The notes below the pieces were generated by a model. It saw nothing but the letters and a program-made list of their open reading frames with translations. It made no database searches and was not told the DNA's origin. A stretch of DNA of 64,000 nucleotides from Paraburkholderia sp. BL23I1N1 (lineage in GTDB: Bacteria > Pseudomonadota > Gammaproteobacteria > Burkholderiales > Burkholderiaceae), in contig NZ_RAPV01000001.1 of the NCBI RefSeq assembly GCF_003610295.1, forward strand, positions 868,001 to 932,000, written 5' to 3'. Numbering within the stretch: position 1 is the stretch's first letter; each line of letters opens with the position of its first letter. Below, one piece after another: positions 35,706 through 46,106 of the stretch. The translations under genes were made by a program, and so were the position numbers.

Positions 35706-36194
35706 TCAGGCAGCGGCGCCTGCGGCCAGTCGTTCCAGCGCGTCGCCCGTCAGGCGCACGACACGCCAATCCGGCATCACCGTCGCGCCCAGCTTCTCGT
35801 AGAAACTAATGGCCTGCTTGTTCCAGTCAAGCACGGTCCATTCAAAGCGCCCGCACTGCCGCTCGACGGCCAGCGCCGCCAGCCGGGCGAGCATGGCGGC
35901 ACCTAGACCGCTGCCGCGCTGACCTGGTTGCACGTAGATATCTTCGAGATACAGCCCGCGTTTGCCGGCGAAGCTCGAGTAATTGTGGAAGAACAGCGCA
36001 TAGCCGACGATGCGTTCTTCGTTTTCCGCCACCAGCGCTTCGATCGAGGGCCGCGCGCCGAACAGTGCGTCACGCAAACCGTCTTCGGTCGCGACAAATA
36101 CGTGCGTGAGGCTTTCGAATTCAGCCAGCTCGTACGTCAGCGCGAAGATCGCACCCGTATCCGCAGGCGTCGCGGCGCGAATCGTCGCGGTCAT
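35706..36194 (-). CDS. GNAT family N-acetyltransferase
   Basis: 162 aa. The acetyl-CoA motif is YVQPGQRGSGLGAAMLARLAALA (Q/RxxGxG/A loop); N-terminal TIRAATPADTGAIFAL and C-terminal WNKQAISFYEKLGA are typical of small amine (diamine/thialysine-like) acetyltransferases. Start ATG at 36194, which overlaps the upstream TAA as TAATG. Substrate is not known. Confidence 0.9.
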   Translation of the reverse strand: MTATIRAATPADTGAIFALTYELAEFESLTHVFVATEDGLRDALFGARPSIEALVAENEERIVGYALFFHNYSSFAGKRGLYLEDIYVQPGQRGSGLGAAMLARLAALAVERQCGRFEWTVLDWNKQAISFYEKLGATVMPDWRVVRLTGDALERLAAGAAA

Positions 36195-36469
36195 TACGTT
36201 TCTTCCGGCGCGTCGGTGAGCTGGATTTCGATGCCGCCAAAGCGCGACGCCACCCAGTTGTACGCGTGGCAGGCAATCCACAGCAGAACGAAGCCGAGAA
36301 TCGCATTCAGCAGTAGCGCGCTGAACACCGTGCTCAATTCGACCGAGCCGTAACGGATGAACGCCACCAGCACGCCGAGCAGCACGATCGGCACCGAGAA
36401 TGTCAGGTACACGAGGATAAGCGCTTTGGCCGTTTGTCCCGGTGCAATGAACGAGATCTGTTTTTTCAT
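36194..36469 (-). CDS. Small two-segment membrane protein, function unknown
   Basis: 91 aa with two hydrophobic helices (ALILVYLTFSVPIVLLGVLVAFI and TVFSALLLNAILGFVLLWIACHA) and a short acidic tail (IEIQLTDAPEET). No family known to me. ATG at 36469; its TAA overlaps the acetyltransferase ATG, so the two form an operon. Confidence 0.78.
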   Translation of the reverse strand: MKKQISFIAPGQTAKALILVYLTFSVPIVLLGVLVAFIRYGSVELSTVFSALLLNAILGFVLLWIACHAYNWVASRFGGIEIQLTDAPEET

Positions 36470-36569
36470 GTAAGTCAAACCCGTGTGTCGTAGTGGTAAT
36501 GAGTGAGGCCGCAAATGAAGCCGCAAATCAGGCTGCGGAAAAGCGGCAGCGAAAGCGTTCTGTCAGGCG

Positions 36570-37871
36570 TCAGATAAGACCGTCGAACAGCATGATATCG
36601 ACGTGCTCGCCCTCGGCAATATCGGCTTCATCGTGCCCGAGAACGATGAAACAATTTGCTTCGCTCATCGAACTCAGCACGCCCGAACTTTGCGAGCTGG
36701 TTGGCGTGACCTGCCATTGGCCGTGCGCGTCCTGCCCGGCGACGCCGCGCTGGTACTCGGTGCGCCCGGCGCGCTTGCGGATGACCTGGCGGCTGGCGGC
36801 GCGCAGCACCGGCAGTGCCTGCGGCGTTGCGCCGGCCATCAGCAGCAGCGCTTCGCGCACGATCTGGTAGAACGTGACCATCACGGCCACTGGATTGCCC
36901 GGCAAGCCAAAGAATAACGCGGGCAGCCCGAGACCCGGATGGTCCCCTGACCAGACGCGGCCAAAAGCGAGCGGCCGGCCTGGGCGCATGGCAAGACTCC
37001 AGAACGCGACGTCGCCGAATGTCTGTAGCAATTGCTTGGTGAAATCCGCCTCGCCGACCGAGACGCCGCCCGAGGTCAGCACCACGTCGGCGCTGGCCGC
37101 GGCGCTGCGCAACGCGGCTTCGAGCGCGGCGGGTTCGTCGCGTACGACGCCGAGATCGAGCGTATCCATGTTCAGGCGCCGGAGCATCGCAAACAGCGTG
37201 TAGCGATTGCTGTCATACACCGAACCCGGGTCGAGCGGTTCGCCGAGCAAGCGCAATTCGTCACCGGTGGAGAAAAATGCGACGCGCAAGCGCCGCCGCA
37301 CGTTGACTTCGCCCATGCCGAGCGATGCCAGCAAACCGAGGTCCGACGCGCGCATGATCCGGCCGGCGCGTAGCGCGGCATGGCCACGGGCGAGGTCTTC
37401 GCCGGCGAGGCGCCGGTTGGCGCCGGCCCGCACGGCGTTGGCCGCAAAACGGATCGAGGTGGAATCGGCGCTGCGCTCAACCAGCTCCTGCGGCACGACG
37501 GTGTCGCAGCCGGCCGGCATGCAGGCGCCCGTCATGACACGTACGCATTGCGTCTCGTTGACGCGGCCCGCGAACGGATGACCGGCCAGTGCTTTGCCGA
37601 CGATTGTCAAATCGACCGTGGACGCATTGGATGCCAGGGCCGCGCGACTGAACGCGTAGCCGTCCATGGCCGAGTTGTCGTGCGAAGGGACGTCGATTGG
37701 CGAGACGATGTCGGCCGCCAGCACTCGGTCGAGCGCATCGCGCAAGGGCACGCGTTCGACCGCCGCGATCGGCGTTGCCCATTGACGGACGATCGCCTGG
37801 GCAGCCGAAACAGGTAGCGCGTGAGGATCGTACTGCGCGACGCAGCGGGAAAATTCGTTAAGCGTGGTCAT
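36570..37871 (-). CDS. moeA: Molybdopterin molybdenumtransferase MoeA
   Basis: 433 aa, inserts molybdate into adenylylated molybdopterin. Motifs: PSHDNSAMDGYAF (PxxxxSxMDGYA), RVMTGACMPAGCDTVV, STGDELRLLG, TSGGVSVGEADF and GLPGNPVAVMVTF, all in order. Start ATG at 37871; the open frame extends upstream without coding character. It is part of a moaA-mobA-moeA cluster, all minus strand; a terminal gap of about 75 bp separates it from mobA. Confidence 0.96.
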   Translation of the reverse strand: MTTLNEFSRCVAQYDPHALPVSAAQAIVRQWATPIAAVERVPLRDALDRVLAADIVSPIDVPSHDNSAMDGYAFSRAALASNASTVDLTIVGKALAGHPFAGRVNETQCVRVMTGACMPAGCDTVVPQELVERSADSTSIRFAANAVRAGANRRLAGEDLARGHAALRAGRIMRASDLGLLASLGMGEVNVRRRLRVAFFSTGDELRLLGEPLDPGSVYDSNRYTLFAMLRRLNMDTLDLGVVRDEPAALEAALRSAAASADVVLTSGGVSVGEADFTKQLLQTFGDVAFWSLAMRPGRPLAFGRVWSGDHPGLGLPALFFGLPGNPVAVMVTFYQIVREALLLMAGATPQALPVLRAASRQVIRKRAGRTEYQRGVAGQDAHGQWQVTPTSSQSSGVLSSMSEANCFIVLGHDEADIAEGEHVDIMLFDGLI

Positions 37872-37945
37872 GAAGGGCTGGGCGTCGCGACCGGAGGCGG
37901 GTGCGGCTGTTGCTGTGCGGCCGGAGCGTGATTTCAACCGGGGCC

Positions 37946-38560
37946 TCAGCAACGCTCGAGGTCGGCGAGTTCTTGTAACGAATTGATATTGTAAAACGCG
38001 CGCTCGTCGGCAAAGGCGACTTCGACCGTCTTGTGGCGCGCGTACCACGCGCGGACCTTGCGCTCCCCGGCTTCCAGAAAGGCCGCCAGGTCGTCTGCGA
38101 GACTCGTGTGCAGCAACGCGAACACGGGATGGAGCGACACGTGGCCTTCGGCGTCGGTGGTCGTGACGGTGGCGATATCGGCCTGATTCGAGTCGAGTGC
38201 CTGCGCGAGGCCCAGGGCGAGATCGGCCGGCAGTCCGGGCGTATCGCAGGGCGCGCTTAGCACGTAAGCAGTACCGGCTGCACGCAGCCCGGCGAGCAGA
38301 CCCGCCAGCGGTCCGGGAAAACCGGGCAGGGTATCGGCAAGCACCTTGGCGCCGAACGGCGCGCCGAGTGCGCCGTAGACGTCAGGGTGACGATTGGCGC
38401 TGATCAGCAGGGCGCCGGTTTGCAGCGCAAGCCGCTTCAGCACGTGGGAGGCAAGCGGCTCGCCGTGCAGCGTTTGCAGTCCCTTGTCAACACCGCCCAT
38501 GCGCATGCCGCGTCCGCCCGCGAGGACCAGACCGGTGATGTGTTCGCGTGCCGGGTTCAT
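37946..38560 (-). CDS. mobA: Molybdenum cofactor guanylyltransferase MobA
   Basis: 204 aa, joins GMP to Mo-molybdopterin to make MGD for DMSO-reductase-type enzymes. LVLAGGRGMRMGGVDKGLQTL is the nucleotidyltransferase signature; SAPCDTPGLPADL carries the metal-binding Asp. The ATG at 38560 gives the normal start; it follows moaA by 13 bp. Confidence 0.94.
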   Translation of the reverse strand: MNPAREHITGLVLAGGRGMRMGGVDKGLQTLHGEPLASHVLKRLALQTGALLISANRHPDVYGALGAPFGAKVLADTLPGFPGPLAGLLAGLRAAGTAYVLSAPCDTPGLPADLALGLAQALDSNQADIATVTTTDAEGHVSLHPVFALLHTSLADDLAAFLEAGERKVRAWYARHKTVEVAFADERAFYNINSLQELADLERC

Positions 38561-38573
38561 GGGCTCGGCCGTT

Positions 38574-39683
38574 CTAGCCGCCGATGTACGACATTTCCAC
38601 GCGGCGGCCGTCCTGCTCGCGCGGCGCGGCTGCGTTGCTGCCGCGTAATTGCGAATAGCGGTCGCCGCGGTCTTGCCAGATTTCGGCGACGGCGGTGGCG
38701 ATATCGGCGTCGCTCGCGCCGCTGCGCAGCAAGGCGCGCAGATCGTGACCGGACGACGCGAACAGGCACAGGTACAGCTTGCCCTCCGTCGACAGGCGCG
38801 CGCGCGTACAACTACCGCAGAACGCCCGCGTCACGCTCGAAATCACGCCGATCTCGCCGCTGCCGTGCACGTAACCCCAGCGCTGGGCGGTCTCGGCTGC
38901 GCTATGCGCTTCGAGCGGCACGAGCGGGAAAAGCTCGGCGATGCGCGTCACGACGTCGGCGGAAGGCAGCACTTCGGTCATGTTCCAGCCGTTCGACGTG
39001 CCCACATCCATGTACTCGATAAAGCGCAGCACCGCGCCTGAGCCTTTGAAGTGACGCGCCATCGGCACGATTTCGCTGTCATTCGTGCCGCGCTTGACCA
39101 CCATATTGACCTTCACCGGCGCGAGCCCCACCGCTTGGGCCGCGGCGATTCCGTCCAGCACGTCGGCGACTGCGAAGTCGGCGTCGTTCATGCGGCGGAA
39201 CAGGGTGTCGTCGAGCGCGTCGAGACTCACAGTCACGCGGGTCAGGCCGGCGTCTTTCAGGCTGCGCGCCTTGCGCTCCAGCAACGAGCCATTGGTGGTC
39301 AGCGTCAGATCGAGTGGGCGGCCTTCCGGCGTGGTGAGCTGCGCAAGCCGTTCGATCAGGAATTCCAGATTTTTGCGCAGGAGCGGTTCGCCACCCGTAA
39401 GACGGATTTTCTCAACGCCGTGTGCGACGAAGAGCCGCGCGAGCCGTTCGATTTCTTCGAAGCTGAGCAGCGCGCTATGCGGCAAGAACGCGTAATCCTT
39501 GTCGAACACCGCGCGCGGCATGCAGTAGACGCAGCGGAAATTGCAGCGATCCGTCACCGAGATGCGCAGATCGCGCAGCGGGCGCAACAGCGTATCGTGC
39601 AGCACGCCGCTAGGCGCCTGCACGGGGCCGGAAATGACCGGCACCGCGCTGAGATCGGCAACAGGGATGATGCGTCGGGACAT
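38574..39683 (-). CDS. moaA: GTP 3',8-cyclase MoaA
   Basis: Radical-SAM enzyme of the first step of molybdopterin synthesis. 369 aa. N-terminal cluster CNFRCVYC with the family context [13 protein letters not shown], the GGEPLL SAM motif, and the C-terminal cluster with [20 protein letters not shown] at the very C-terminus (SYIGG), required in MoaA, is present. The ATG at 39683 is preferred by length and weak AAGCGAAG site; an ATG at 39773 is possible. Confidence 0.96.
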   Translation of the reverse strand: MSRRIIPVADLSAVPVISGPVQAPSGVLHDTLLRPLRDLRISVTDRCNFRCVYCMPRAVFDKDYAFLPHSALLSFEEIERLARLFVAHGVEKIRLTGGEPLLRKNLEFLIERLAQLTTPEGRPLDLTLTTNGSLLERKARSLKDAGLTRVTVSLDALDDTLFRRMNDADFAVADVLDGIAAAQAVGLAPVKVNMVVKRGTNDSEIVPMARHFKGSGAVLRFIEYMDVGTSNGWNMTEVLPSADVVTRIAELFPLVPLEAHSAAETAQRWGYVHGSGEIGVISSVTRAFCGSCTRARLSTEGKLYLCLFASSGHDLRALLRSGASDADIATAVAEIWQDRGDRYSQLRGSNAAAPREQDGRRVEMSYIGG

Positions 39684-39875
39684 GAATTGCTTCGCTTGAT
39701 GCTTCGTTTTGGGCTGCTCAGGTGCTGTGATCGGGACTGAGACCGGTGTCACGATTGGAACCCGGATATTCATTCTAGCGGAAATGCATCCGGCGGCTGA
39801 CGGCCTGCCGATGCTGTCCGGGTATACGGGGAGTGGCATACAGCGCGCTACCGGGTGGGCGCGTCGCGCCCATAA

Positions 39876-39909
39876 AACAAAAAGCCCGCCGGTGAGGGCG
39901 GGCTTTTTG
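39876..39909. terminator. Bidirectional terminator at the 3' end of rne
   Basis: GCCCGCC-GGTGA-GGCGGGC-type stem (39884-39890 with 39896-39902) with A-run before and T5 after. It ends rne and isolates moaA. Confidence 0.88.
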
Positions 39910-39925
39910 CAGGGCAGCGGTTCGC

Positions 39926-42900
39926 TTACTGCGGATGCTTACCGGTTTCCACCATTTGCATCGGTGCGGTTTCGACCGGCGGCAACGCCTTACGCTCGCG
40001 ACCCACGCGAACCGGCTTGGCCGCTTGCGCAGCAGCTTCCTGCGCGGCACGCAGCTTGTCGGAGTCGGTGTTCACCCAGACGAGACCGGCTTGTTCCAGC
40101 ACCGGCTTCAGGGATTCCGCCGACACAGCGGCGCTACGCGGTGCCTGCGGCGCAATTGCGACGGGTGCCGTTTCGACTGCTGCCGGAGCAATCGCTGCCG
40201 GAGCGACCGCTTCAACTGCCGGAGCAACTGTTGCGACAACCGGTTGCGGCTCGGCGATTGCGGCTTGCGGCGCCGGTTGGACGGCCGGTGCTTCAACCAC
40301 TGCCGCGTGGGCCGCGGTTTCTACCGGAGCCGGTGCGGCTTGCGCTTCGACGACCGGAGCCACTGCCGGCGTTTCGATCCGGGCTTCGGCAGGGGCTTCA
40401 ACCCGAGCTTCAACCGGGGCTGCGACATGAGCAACCGGTTCGGCGAACGAAACCGTTTCGCTGGCGACCGGCGCTGCGTGTGCGGTTTCGACCGGCGCGG
40501 GAGCAGCGGCTTGAACCACCGGCGCTTCCACTGCTTGCTCGACTGCAACCGGCGCAACAACAGGTGCAACCGGCACCACCGGCGCTTCTGCGACCGGTGC
40601 AGCCGTTTCCGTCTTTGCAGCCTGCTCGACGGCCAGAGCCGGCGTTTCGGTTACAGCATGCAGTTCGCTGACGACCGTGGTTTGCGTCGCGACAGCGGCG
40701 ACAACCACTTCCACCGGCTTAACAACGTTCGCCTCGTCGACGTCGGCCTTGTGTTCGACAGGCTGATGCGCGGTGCGCACCGGCGCTTCGGCGGTCACAT
40801 TGACGTTGTCGCCTTCAGCTTCTGCGACGTCTGCAGCCAGGTTGCCGTTCACGTCTTCTTCACGCTCACGACGGCCACCACGACGGCCGCGACGGCGGCG
40901 ACGGCGTTCTTCACCTTCACGCGCCACTGCTTCCTGATCGACCGGTGCACCGTTTTCGCTCAAGGCGGCCTGGTTTTGCGCCAGTTCTTCCGTCGATTGC
41001 GCCTCGTTCTGCGTCAGTGCTTCTGCCGCTTCGGGCTGCTGCTTACGGCGTTCGCCACGTTCAGCGCGCTCACCACGCTCACGGCGTTCGCCGCGTTCCT
41101 GGCGCTCGCCACGTTCGGCGCGCGGTGCGCCTTCAACGGTTTCCACACGATCGTTGCCGCGATCACGGTTTTCGCGACCCTCGCGACCTTCACGCGGCTC
41201 GCGGCCTTCACGGGCCTCACGCGGTTCACGGGTACCACGCGGCTCGCGCGATTCACGGGCTTCACGCGGTTCACGACCCTCGCGGCCTTCACGCGGTTCA
41301 CGTTCCTCGCGACGCTGCGACGGCTGCTGGCCTTGAGCCTGACGGCTACCGGTCGTGCCTTCGCCACGGCCCGCTGCATCGCGGCCGCCTGCGCCGCCAC
41401 GGCGATTGCGGTTGCGATCGCCGCCGCGTTCGCCGGTGCGCTCACCGCGCTCCGTGCGTTCGCCGCGTTGCGGACGCGCCTGCTTTTCGGTCGTAGCCGG
41501 TGCGACAGGCGTCGGCGCGGCCGGCTGCATGCCGAACAGATTCTTCAACCAACCGATAAAGCCACCGCCGGCCGGCGTAACGGCCACCGGAGCCGGGGTT
41601 GCCGCCGGACGGACCGGCGCGCTCGGCGCCGGCTTCTCAGGCGTGATGCCCTTGACCGCCGCTTCCTGCTTCGGCTTCACTTCCTCAGCGCGCTTGCTGT
41701 AACCGGTTTCCGATTCCAGTTCGCGGGCTGCTTCTTCGGCCATCTTCCACGATGCGCGCGGCTCGTCGAGACGTGCATCGTCGTGACGCAGGCGCTCGAG
41801 CTTGTAATGCGGCGTGTCGAGGTGCTTGTTCGGGATCAGAACGACGTTGACCTTGAAACGCGATTCGATCTTGTTGATTTCCGCGCGCTTTTCGTTCAAC
41901 AGGAAGGCGGTCACTTCGACCGGCACCTGGCAATGGATCGCTGCGGTGTTTTCCTTCATGGCTTCTTCCTGAATGATCCGCAGCACTTGCAGCGCGGACG
42001 ATTCGGTATCGCGGATGTGGCCCGTGCCGTTACAACGCGGGCAGGTCACGTGGCTGCCTTCCGACAAAGCCGGGCGCAGACGTTGACGCGACAGTTCCAT
42101 CAGGCCGAAGCGCGAGATCTTGCCCATCTGGACGCGCGCACGGTCGTGCTTCAGGGCGTCTTTCAGGCGTTGCTCGACTTCGCGCTGGCTCTTGGCCGAT
42201 TCCATGTCGATGAAGTCGATCACGATCAGGCCGCCCAGGTCGCGCAGGCGCAACTGGCGGGCCACTTCGTCGGCGGCTTCGAGGTTGGTGCGTGCAGCCG
42301 TTTCCTCGATGTCGGCGCCCTTGGTGGCGCGCGCCGAGTTCACGTCGATCGCAACCAGCGCTTCCGTGTGGTCGATCACGATGGCGCCGCCCGAAGGCAA
42401 CGGCACCGTACGCGAGTACGCGGTTTCAATCTGGTGTTCGATCTGGAAGCGCGAGAACAGCGGCACATCGTCGTGATACCGCTTCACCTTGCTGACATTG
42501 TCCGGCATCACGATATCCATGAAGGCGCGGGCCTGGTCATGGATTTCAGTGGTGTCGATCAGGATTTCGCCGATATCCGGCTGGAAATAGTCGCGAATCG
42601 CGCGGATCACCAGGCTCGATTCGAGATAAATCAGCATCGGCTGGCCGCTCGAACCGCTTTGCGACGCGGCTTCGATGGCGCGCCATAACTGCATCAGGTA
42701 GTTCAGGTCCCACTGCAGCTCTTCGGCGCTGCGGCCAATACCGGCCGTGCGCGCGATGATGCTCATGCCTTCCGGCAATTGCAGCTGCGCCATGGTTTCG
42801 CGCAGTTCCTGACGGTCGTCGCCTTCGATCCGGCGCGACACACCGCCGCCGCGCGGGTTGTTCGGCATCAGTACCAGATACCGGCCGGCGAGCGAGATGA

Positions 42901-43252
42901 AGGTGGTGAGGGCTGCGCCCTTGTTGCCGCGCTCTTCCTTTTCGACCTGAACGATCAGTTCCTGACCTTCTTTCAGGGCGTCCTGGATGCGCGCGGAGCG
43001 CATGTCGACGCCGTCACGGAAATACTGACGGGCGACTTCCTTGAACGGCAAAAAGCCGTGGCGGTCTTCGCCGTAATTGACGAAGCAGGCTTCGAGCGAA
43101 GGCTCGATGCGGGTGATGATGCCCTTGTAAATATTGCCTTTGCGCTGTTCGCGCCCGGCGGTTTCGATGTCGATATCGATGAGTTTTTGCCCATCGACGA
43201 TGGCGACGCGCAGTTCTTCCTGCTGCGTCGCATTGAACAACATGCGTTTCAT
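39926..43252 (-). CDS. rne: Ribonuclease E
   Basis: Endoribonuclease that organises the RNA degradosome and matures rRNA/tRNA. 1108 aa. The catalytic half is intact: S1-like domain (about 35-120), Mg ligands Asp303 ([12 protein letters not shown]) and Asp346 (VIDFIDM), and the Zn-link CPRCNGTG with Cys404/Cys407, numbering equal to E. coli. The C-terminal half is low complexity: Arg/Glu repeats (about 650-760; [18 protein letters not shown] type) then Val/Ala/Pro/Glu-rich to the end, as expected for the degradosome scaffold. ATG at 43252. Long leader upstream. Confidence 0.97.
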   Translation of the reverse strand: MKRMLFNATQQEELRVAIVDGQKLIDIDIETAGREQRKGNIYKGIITRIEPSLEACFVNYGEDRHGFLPFKEVARQYFRDGVDMRSARIQDALKEGQELIVQVEKEERGNKGAALTTFISLAGRYLVLMPNNPRGGGVSRRIEGDDRQELRETMAQLQLPEGMSIIARTAGIGRSAEELQWDLNYLMQLWRAIEAASQSGSSGQPMLIYLESSLVIRAIRDYFQPDIGEILIDTTEIHDQARAFMDIVMPDNVSKVKRYHDDVPLFSRFQIEHQIETAYSRTVPLPSGGAIVIDHTEALVAIDVNSARATKGADIEETAARTNLEAADEVARQLRLRDLGGLIVIDFIDMESAKSQREVEQRLKDALKHDRARVQMGKISRFGLMELSRQRLRPALSEGSHVTCPRCNGTGHIRDTESSALQVLRIIQEEAMKENTAAIHCQVPVEVTAFLLNEKRAEINKIESRFKVNVVLIPNKHLDTPHYKLERLRHDDARLDEPRASWKMAEEAARELESETGYSKRAEEVKPKQEAAVKGITPEKPAPSAPVRPAATPAPVAVTPAGGGFIGWLKNLFGMQPAAPTPVAPATTEKQARPQRGERTERGERTGERGGDRNRNRRGGAGGRDAAGRGEGTTGSRQAQGQQPSQRREEREPREGREGREPREARESREPRGTREPREAREGREPREGREGRENRDRGNDRVETVEGAPRAERGERQERGERRERGERAERGERRKQQPEAAEALTQNEAQSTEELAQNQAALSENGAPVDQEAVAREGEERRRRRRGRRGGRREREEDVNGNLAADVAEAEGDNVNVTAEAPVRTAHQPVEHKADVDEANVVKPVEVVVAAVATQTTVVSELHAVTETPALAVEQAAKTETAAPVAEAPVVPVAPVVAPVAVEQAVEAPVVQAAAPAPVETAHAAPVASETVSFAEPVAHVAAPVEARVEAPAEARIETPAVAPVVEAQAAPAPVETAAHAAVVEAPAVQPAPQAAIAEPQPVVATVAPAVEAVAPAAIAPAAVETAPVAIAPQAPRSAAVSAESLKPVLEQAGLVWVNTDSDKLRAAQEAAAQAAKPVRVGRERKALPPVETAPMQMVETGKHPQ

Positions 43253-43985
43253 TGAACGGCTCCAGAGCGGCTTAGCGTGGTCCCTGGCTGCGCGGTTGTC
43301 AGTCGCGAGAGCCAGGCGGACAGCGGCATGCCGCGCCTTATTGTGTTTTCACAAGCACGCTGGAGCGGGAAAAATGGCGGGAGAATTGCCTGAGAGGGCC
43401 CGGCCCCATTGAAAAATGGGCACGGTGCCGCAGGGCACATGCGAACACGGCTTCAAATAACGACCCGACACGCCGCGGGTTCTGCCAGCAGACCTTCATA
43501 AGCCTTTTTCCACTCGCGCCGGTGCGCCAACTGGACGCGTGACCGGAGGGTCGAAGGCTGCGGTCATGCCGCAGCGGGAAGTTCGCGCAGTCGGCGCGTC
43601 TTTTCTCGCTGGGGGTGTCTCGCCTCATTTTGACGTCGCCATGTCTTGTACTTTCTACAAGACGCCTCGGGCGCACGCCGTATTTTCGCAACCGGCAGCT
43701 TCGTACGGCAGGGCGTCAGACCGCCCGAACCCGAAGCTGAAAGTTAAATTCTTTTTTACCAAAATTCCGTTACCGTCGAAGCCGACCTTGACCGAACGCG
43801 CCTGTGGGCACCGTCCCTGCCGGGTACTGACCTCGTGCGTGCAACATGTTGCATCTCATTTTCAGGGTGAGCAACCAGACCCCGGCGCAAGTAAAATAAC
43901 GGTTTATCGCTTGCGCCCGCGCAATCCGCCCGAATTCCGGACACTGCGCCGGCCGCCGCAGACTGCTGGGCAAATTATATTCATA
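43253..43985. promoter_or_regulatory. 733-bp rne/rluC divergent region; likely structured rne leader
   Basis: No gene is seen. On the rne side (minus strand) it can fold stable stems: CCCAT/ATGGG across a 6-base loop (about 43412-43428), GTGCC-GCAG-GGCAC (about 43427-43440) and CTGCGG-TCATG-CCGCAG (about 43557-43575). In E. coli the long rne leader lets RNase E cleave its own mRNA; the same role here is inference. The last 250 bp before rluC is AT-rich (TTAAATTC, TTTTTTACC, AATTATATTC), as for a promoter. Confidence 0.5.
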
Positions 43986-45020
43986 ATGAAAGAGTTAGGC
44001 AAAATATCCCAGAAATCGGTCGCAAGCGACCAGGTCTCGATGATCGAGATCGACGACAGCGCGGCCGGACAGCGCATCGATAACTTCCTGTTGCGCGTCT
44101 GTAAAGGCGTGCCAAAGAGCCATATTTACCGCATCCTGCGCAGCGGGGAAGTGCGGGTGAATAAGGGTCGGATAGACGCGCAGTACCGCCTCGAACTGGG
44201 CGATCTGGTGCGCGTGCCACCCATTCGCGTCGCTCAGCCGAACGAGACGATCGCCCAGACGCCGGTGCCAAGCGCCGATTTCAAAATTATTTTTGAAGAC
44301 GAGCACATGCTCGTGATCGATAAACCAGCCGGCGTGGCGGTCCACGGCGGCAGCGGTGTCGCGTTCGGCGTGATCGAGCAGATGCGCGAGGCGCGGCCGC
44401 AGGCGAAATTCCTCGAATTGGTGCATCGGCTGGACCGCGAAACGTCCGGCATTCTGATGCTTGCCAAGAAACGCTCCGCGCTGGTCAACCTGCACGAGCA
44501 GATTCGCGAGAACAAGATGGATAAGCGCTACTATGCGTGCGTCCACGGCGAGTGGGCGAGCGACTGGGGCCGCCGCCGCGCGGTCAAGGAGCCGCTGCAC
44601 AAGTATTTGACCGCGGACGGCGAACGGCGCGTGCGCGTCCAGGCCGATGGCCTTGCGTCGCACACAGTTTTCAATCTGATCGACCGATGGCCGGAGTACG
44701 CGCTGCTCGAGGCGGAGCTGAAGACCGGCCGCACGCATCAGATTCGCGTCCATTTGCAGCATCTGGAGCTGCCGATCGTCGGCGACGCCAAATACGGCGA
44801 CTTCGCGCTGAACAAGGCGCTGGCCCGCACCAACGCAAAACCCGGCCTGAAGCGCATGTTCCTGCACGCCTACCGTCTTAAGCTGACGCACCCGGCAACC
44901 GGTGCGCCCGTGCAGTTCGAGGCGCCGCTGCCGGCCGAATGCCGCAGTTTTGTGGCGCAGCTCAATGAATTACGTGAATTACGAAATGGGTCAAACCCGG
45001 AGACGTCACCGCATGGCTAG
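43986..45020 (+). CDS. rluC: 23S rRNA pseudouridine synthase RluC
   Basis: 344 aa RluA-family enzyme. An S4 domain (about 20-85: GQRIDNFLLRVCKGVPKSHIYRILRSGEVRVNKGR) precedes the catalytic domain: HRLDRETSGILMLAKK holds the catalytic Asp, and KTGRTHQIRVHLQHL and GDAKYGD follow. RluC modifies U955/2504/2580 in E. coli 23S RNA. The ATG at 43986 was chosen; no strong ribosome site is visible. It is divergent from rne, as in E. coli. Its 3' end overlaps the HAD gene by 8 bp. Confidence 0.94.
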   Translation: MKELGKISQKSVASDQVSMIEIDDSAAGQRIDNFLLRVCKGVPKSHIYRILRSGEVRVNKGRIDAQYRLELGDLVRVPPIRVAQPNETIAQTPVPSADFKIIFEDEHMLVIDKPAGVAVHGGSGVAFGVIEQMREARPQAKFLELVHRLDRETSGILMLAKKRSALVNLHEQIRENKMDKRYYACVHGEWASDWGRRRAVKEPLHKYLTADGERRVRVQADGLASHTVFNLIDRWPEYALLEAELKTGRTHQIRVHLQHLELPIVGDAKYGDFALNKALARTNAKPGLKRMFLHAYRLKLTHPATGAPVQFEAPLPAECRSFVAQLNELRELRNGSNPETSPHG

Positions 45021-45672
45021 AGAGCAATTTGATCTGATCGTCTTCGACTGGGACGGGACGCTGATGGATTCGACCGCGCACATTACGCGCAGCATCCAGT
45101 CGGCATGCCGCGATCTCGGTCTGCCGGTTCCCGCCGACGAGGCCGCCAGCTACGTGATCGGGCTCGGCTTGCGCGACGCGCTGCAAATCGCCGCGCCCAC
45201 GCTCGATCCGGCCGATTACCCGCGTCTGGCGGAGCGCTACCGTTTTCACTATTTGGTGAAGGACCAGACCACCGAGCTGTTCGTCGGCGTCCGTGAAATG
45301 CTGCAGGATTTGCGCGATCAGGGTTATCTGCTGGCGGTGGCGACCGGCAAGAGCCGCGTCGGGCTGAACCGCGCGCTCGATCAATCGCGTCTGACTAGCC
45401 TGTTCGATGGCACCCGCTGCGCGGACGAAACTTTCTCGAAGCCACACCCGGCCATGTTGCACGAGCTGACGCGTGAACTGGGGCAGGATCCCGTGCGCAC
45501 GGTGATGGTGGGGGATACGACGCACGATCTGCAGATGGCGATCAACGCGGGCGTCGCGGGCATTGGTGTCACATACGGCGCGCATCCTGCCGGTTCGCTG
45601 ACCGCTCTGTCGCCGAAATTCGTCGCCTCCAGCGTGAGCGCGCTGTCCGGCTGGTTGCGAGAGAACGCATGA
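45013..45672 (+). CDS. HAD-superfamily phosphatase (Gph/PPase-like)
   Basis: 219 aa. HAD motifs: I FDWDGTLMDS (Asp12 nucleophile, Asp14 acid/base), II (VATGKS), III K (SKPHPAML) and IV VGDTTHDLQMA. It has a Gph-like helical cap. Substrate is not known. The ATG at 45013 follows GGAGACGTCACC and overlaps rluC by 8 bp; the Rieske gene then overlaps it by ATGA. Confidence 0.9.
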   Translation: MAREQFDLIVFDWDGTLMDSTAHITRSIQSACRDLGLPVPADEAASYVIGLGLRDALQIAAPTLDPADYPRLAERYRFHYLVKDQTTELFVGVREMLQDLRDQGYLLAVATGKSRVGLNRALDQSRLTSLFDGTRCADETFSKPHPAMLHELTRELGQDPVRTVMVGDTTHDLQMAINAGVAGIGVTYGAHPAGSLTALSPKFVASSVSALSGWLRENA

Positions 45673-46073
45673 GTACGGGGACGACCGAAGCGGTGGCCCA
45701 GGCCGTCCGCATTTGCGCGTCCGAAGAACTGGTCGACGGCGGCGCGGGCGTGCGGCGCGCCGCCACGTTCGGTGGCGGCGAGGCCGTGGTATTTTTTGTC
45801 CGCTACGATGGCCGTGCTTACGGCTATCTGAACCGCTGCGCCCACGTCCCGATGGAGCTCGACTGGGCCGAAGGGCAGTTCTTCGAGTCGTCCGGTTTAT
45901 ACTTGATGTGCGCTACACATGGCGCGATTTACGCGCCTGATACGGGCAGATGCGTTGGCGGCCCGTGTCGCGGCGGCCGCTTGCGCCCTGTCCAGGTTGA
46001 CGAGCGGGATACGCCTGAAGGCCGTGCCGTGTTCTGGCTGCCGGACGGCGAACTACGCCCGGCCACGCCCTGA
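45669..46073 (+). CDS. Rieske 2Fe-2S protein
   Basis: 134 aa. The cluster motifs are NRCAHVPMELDW (Cys57, His59) and MCATHGAIYAP (Cys81, His84), with GRCVGGPCRGG following. A small soluble electron-transfer type. Start at ATG 45669, which overlaps the HAD stop as ATGA. No oxygenase partner is adjacent. Confidence 0.88.
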   Translation: MSTGTTEAVAQAVRICASEELVDGGAGVRRAATFGGGEAVVFFVRYDGRAYGYLNRCAHVPMELDWAEGQFFESSGLYLMCATHGAIYAPDTGRCVGGPCRGGRLRPVQVDERDTPEGRAVFWLPDGELRPATP

Positions 46074-46106
46074 TTTTTTTCCTCTTCGATCTTTCCACTG
46101 CACCGC

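Noticed and set aside
39935..42688. 917-aa open frame opposite rne
   Set aside because: It mirrors the low-complexity rne C-terminal half in GC-rich DNA, with Phe/Cys/Arg-rich nonsense and no ribosome site; rne has clear motifs.
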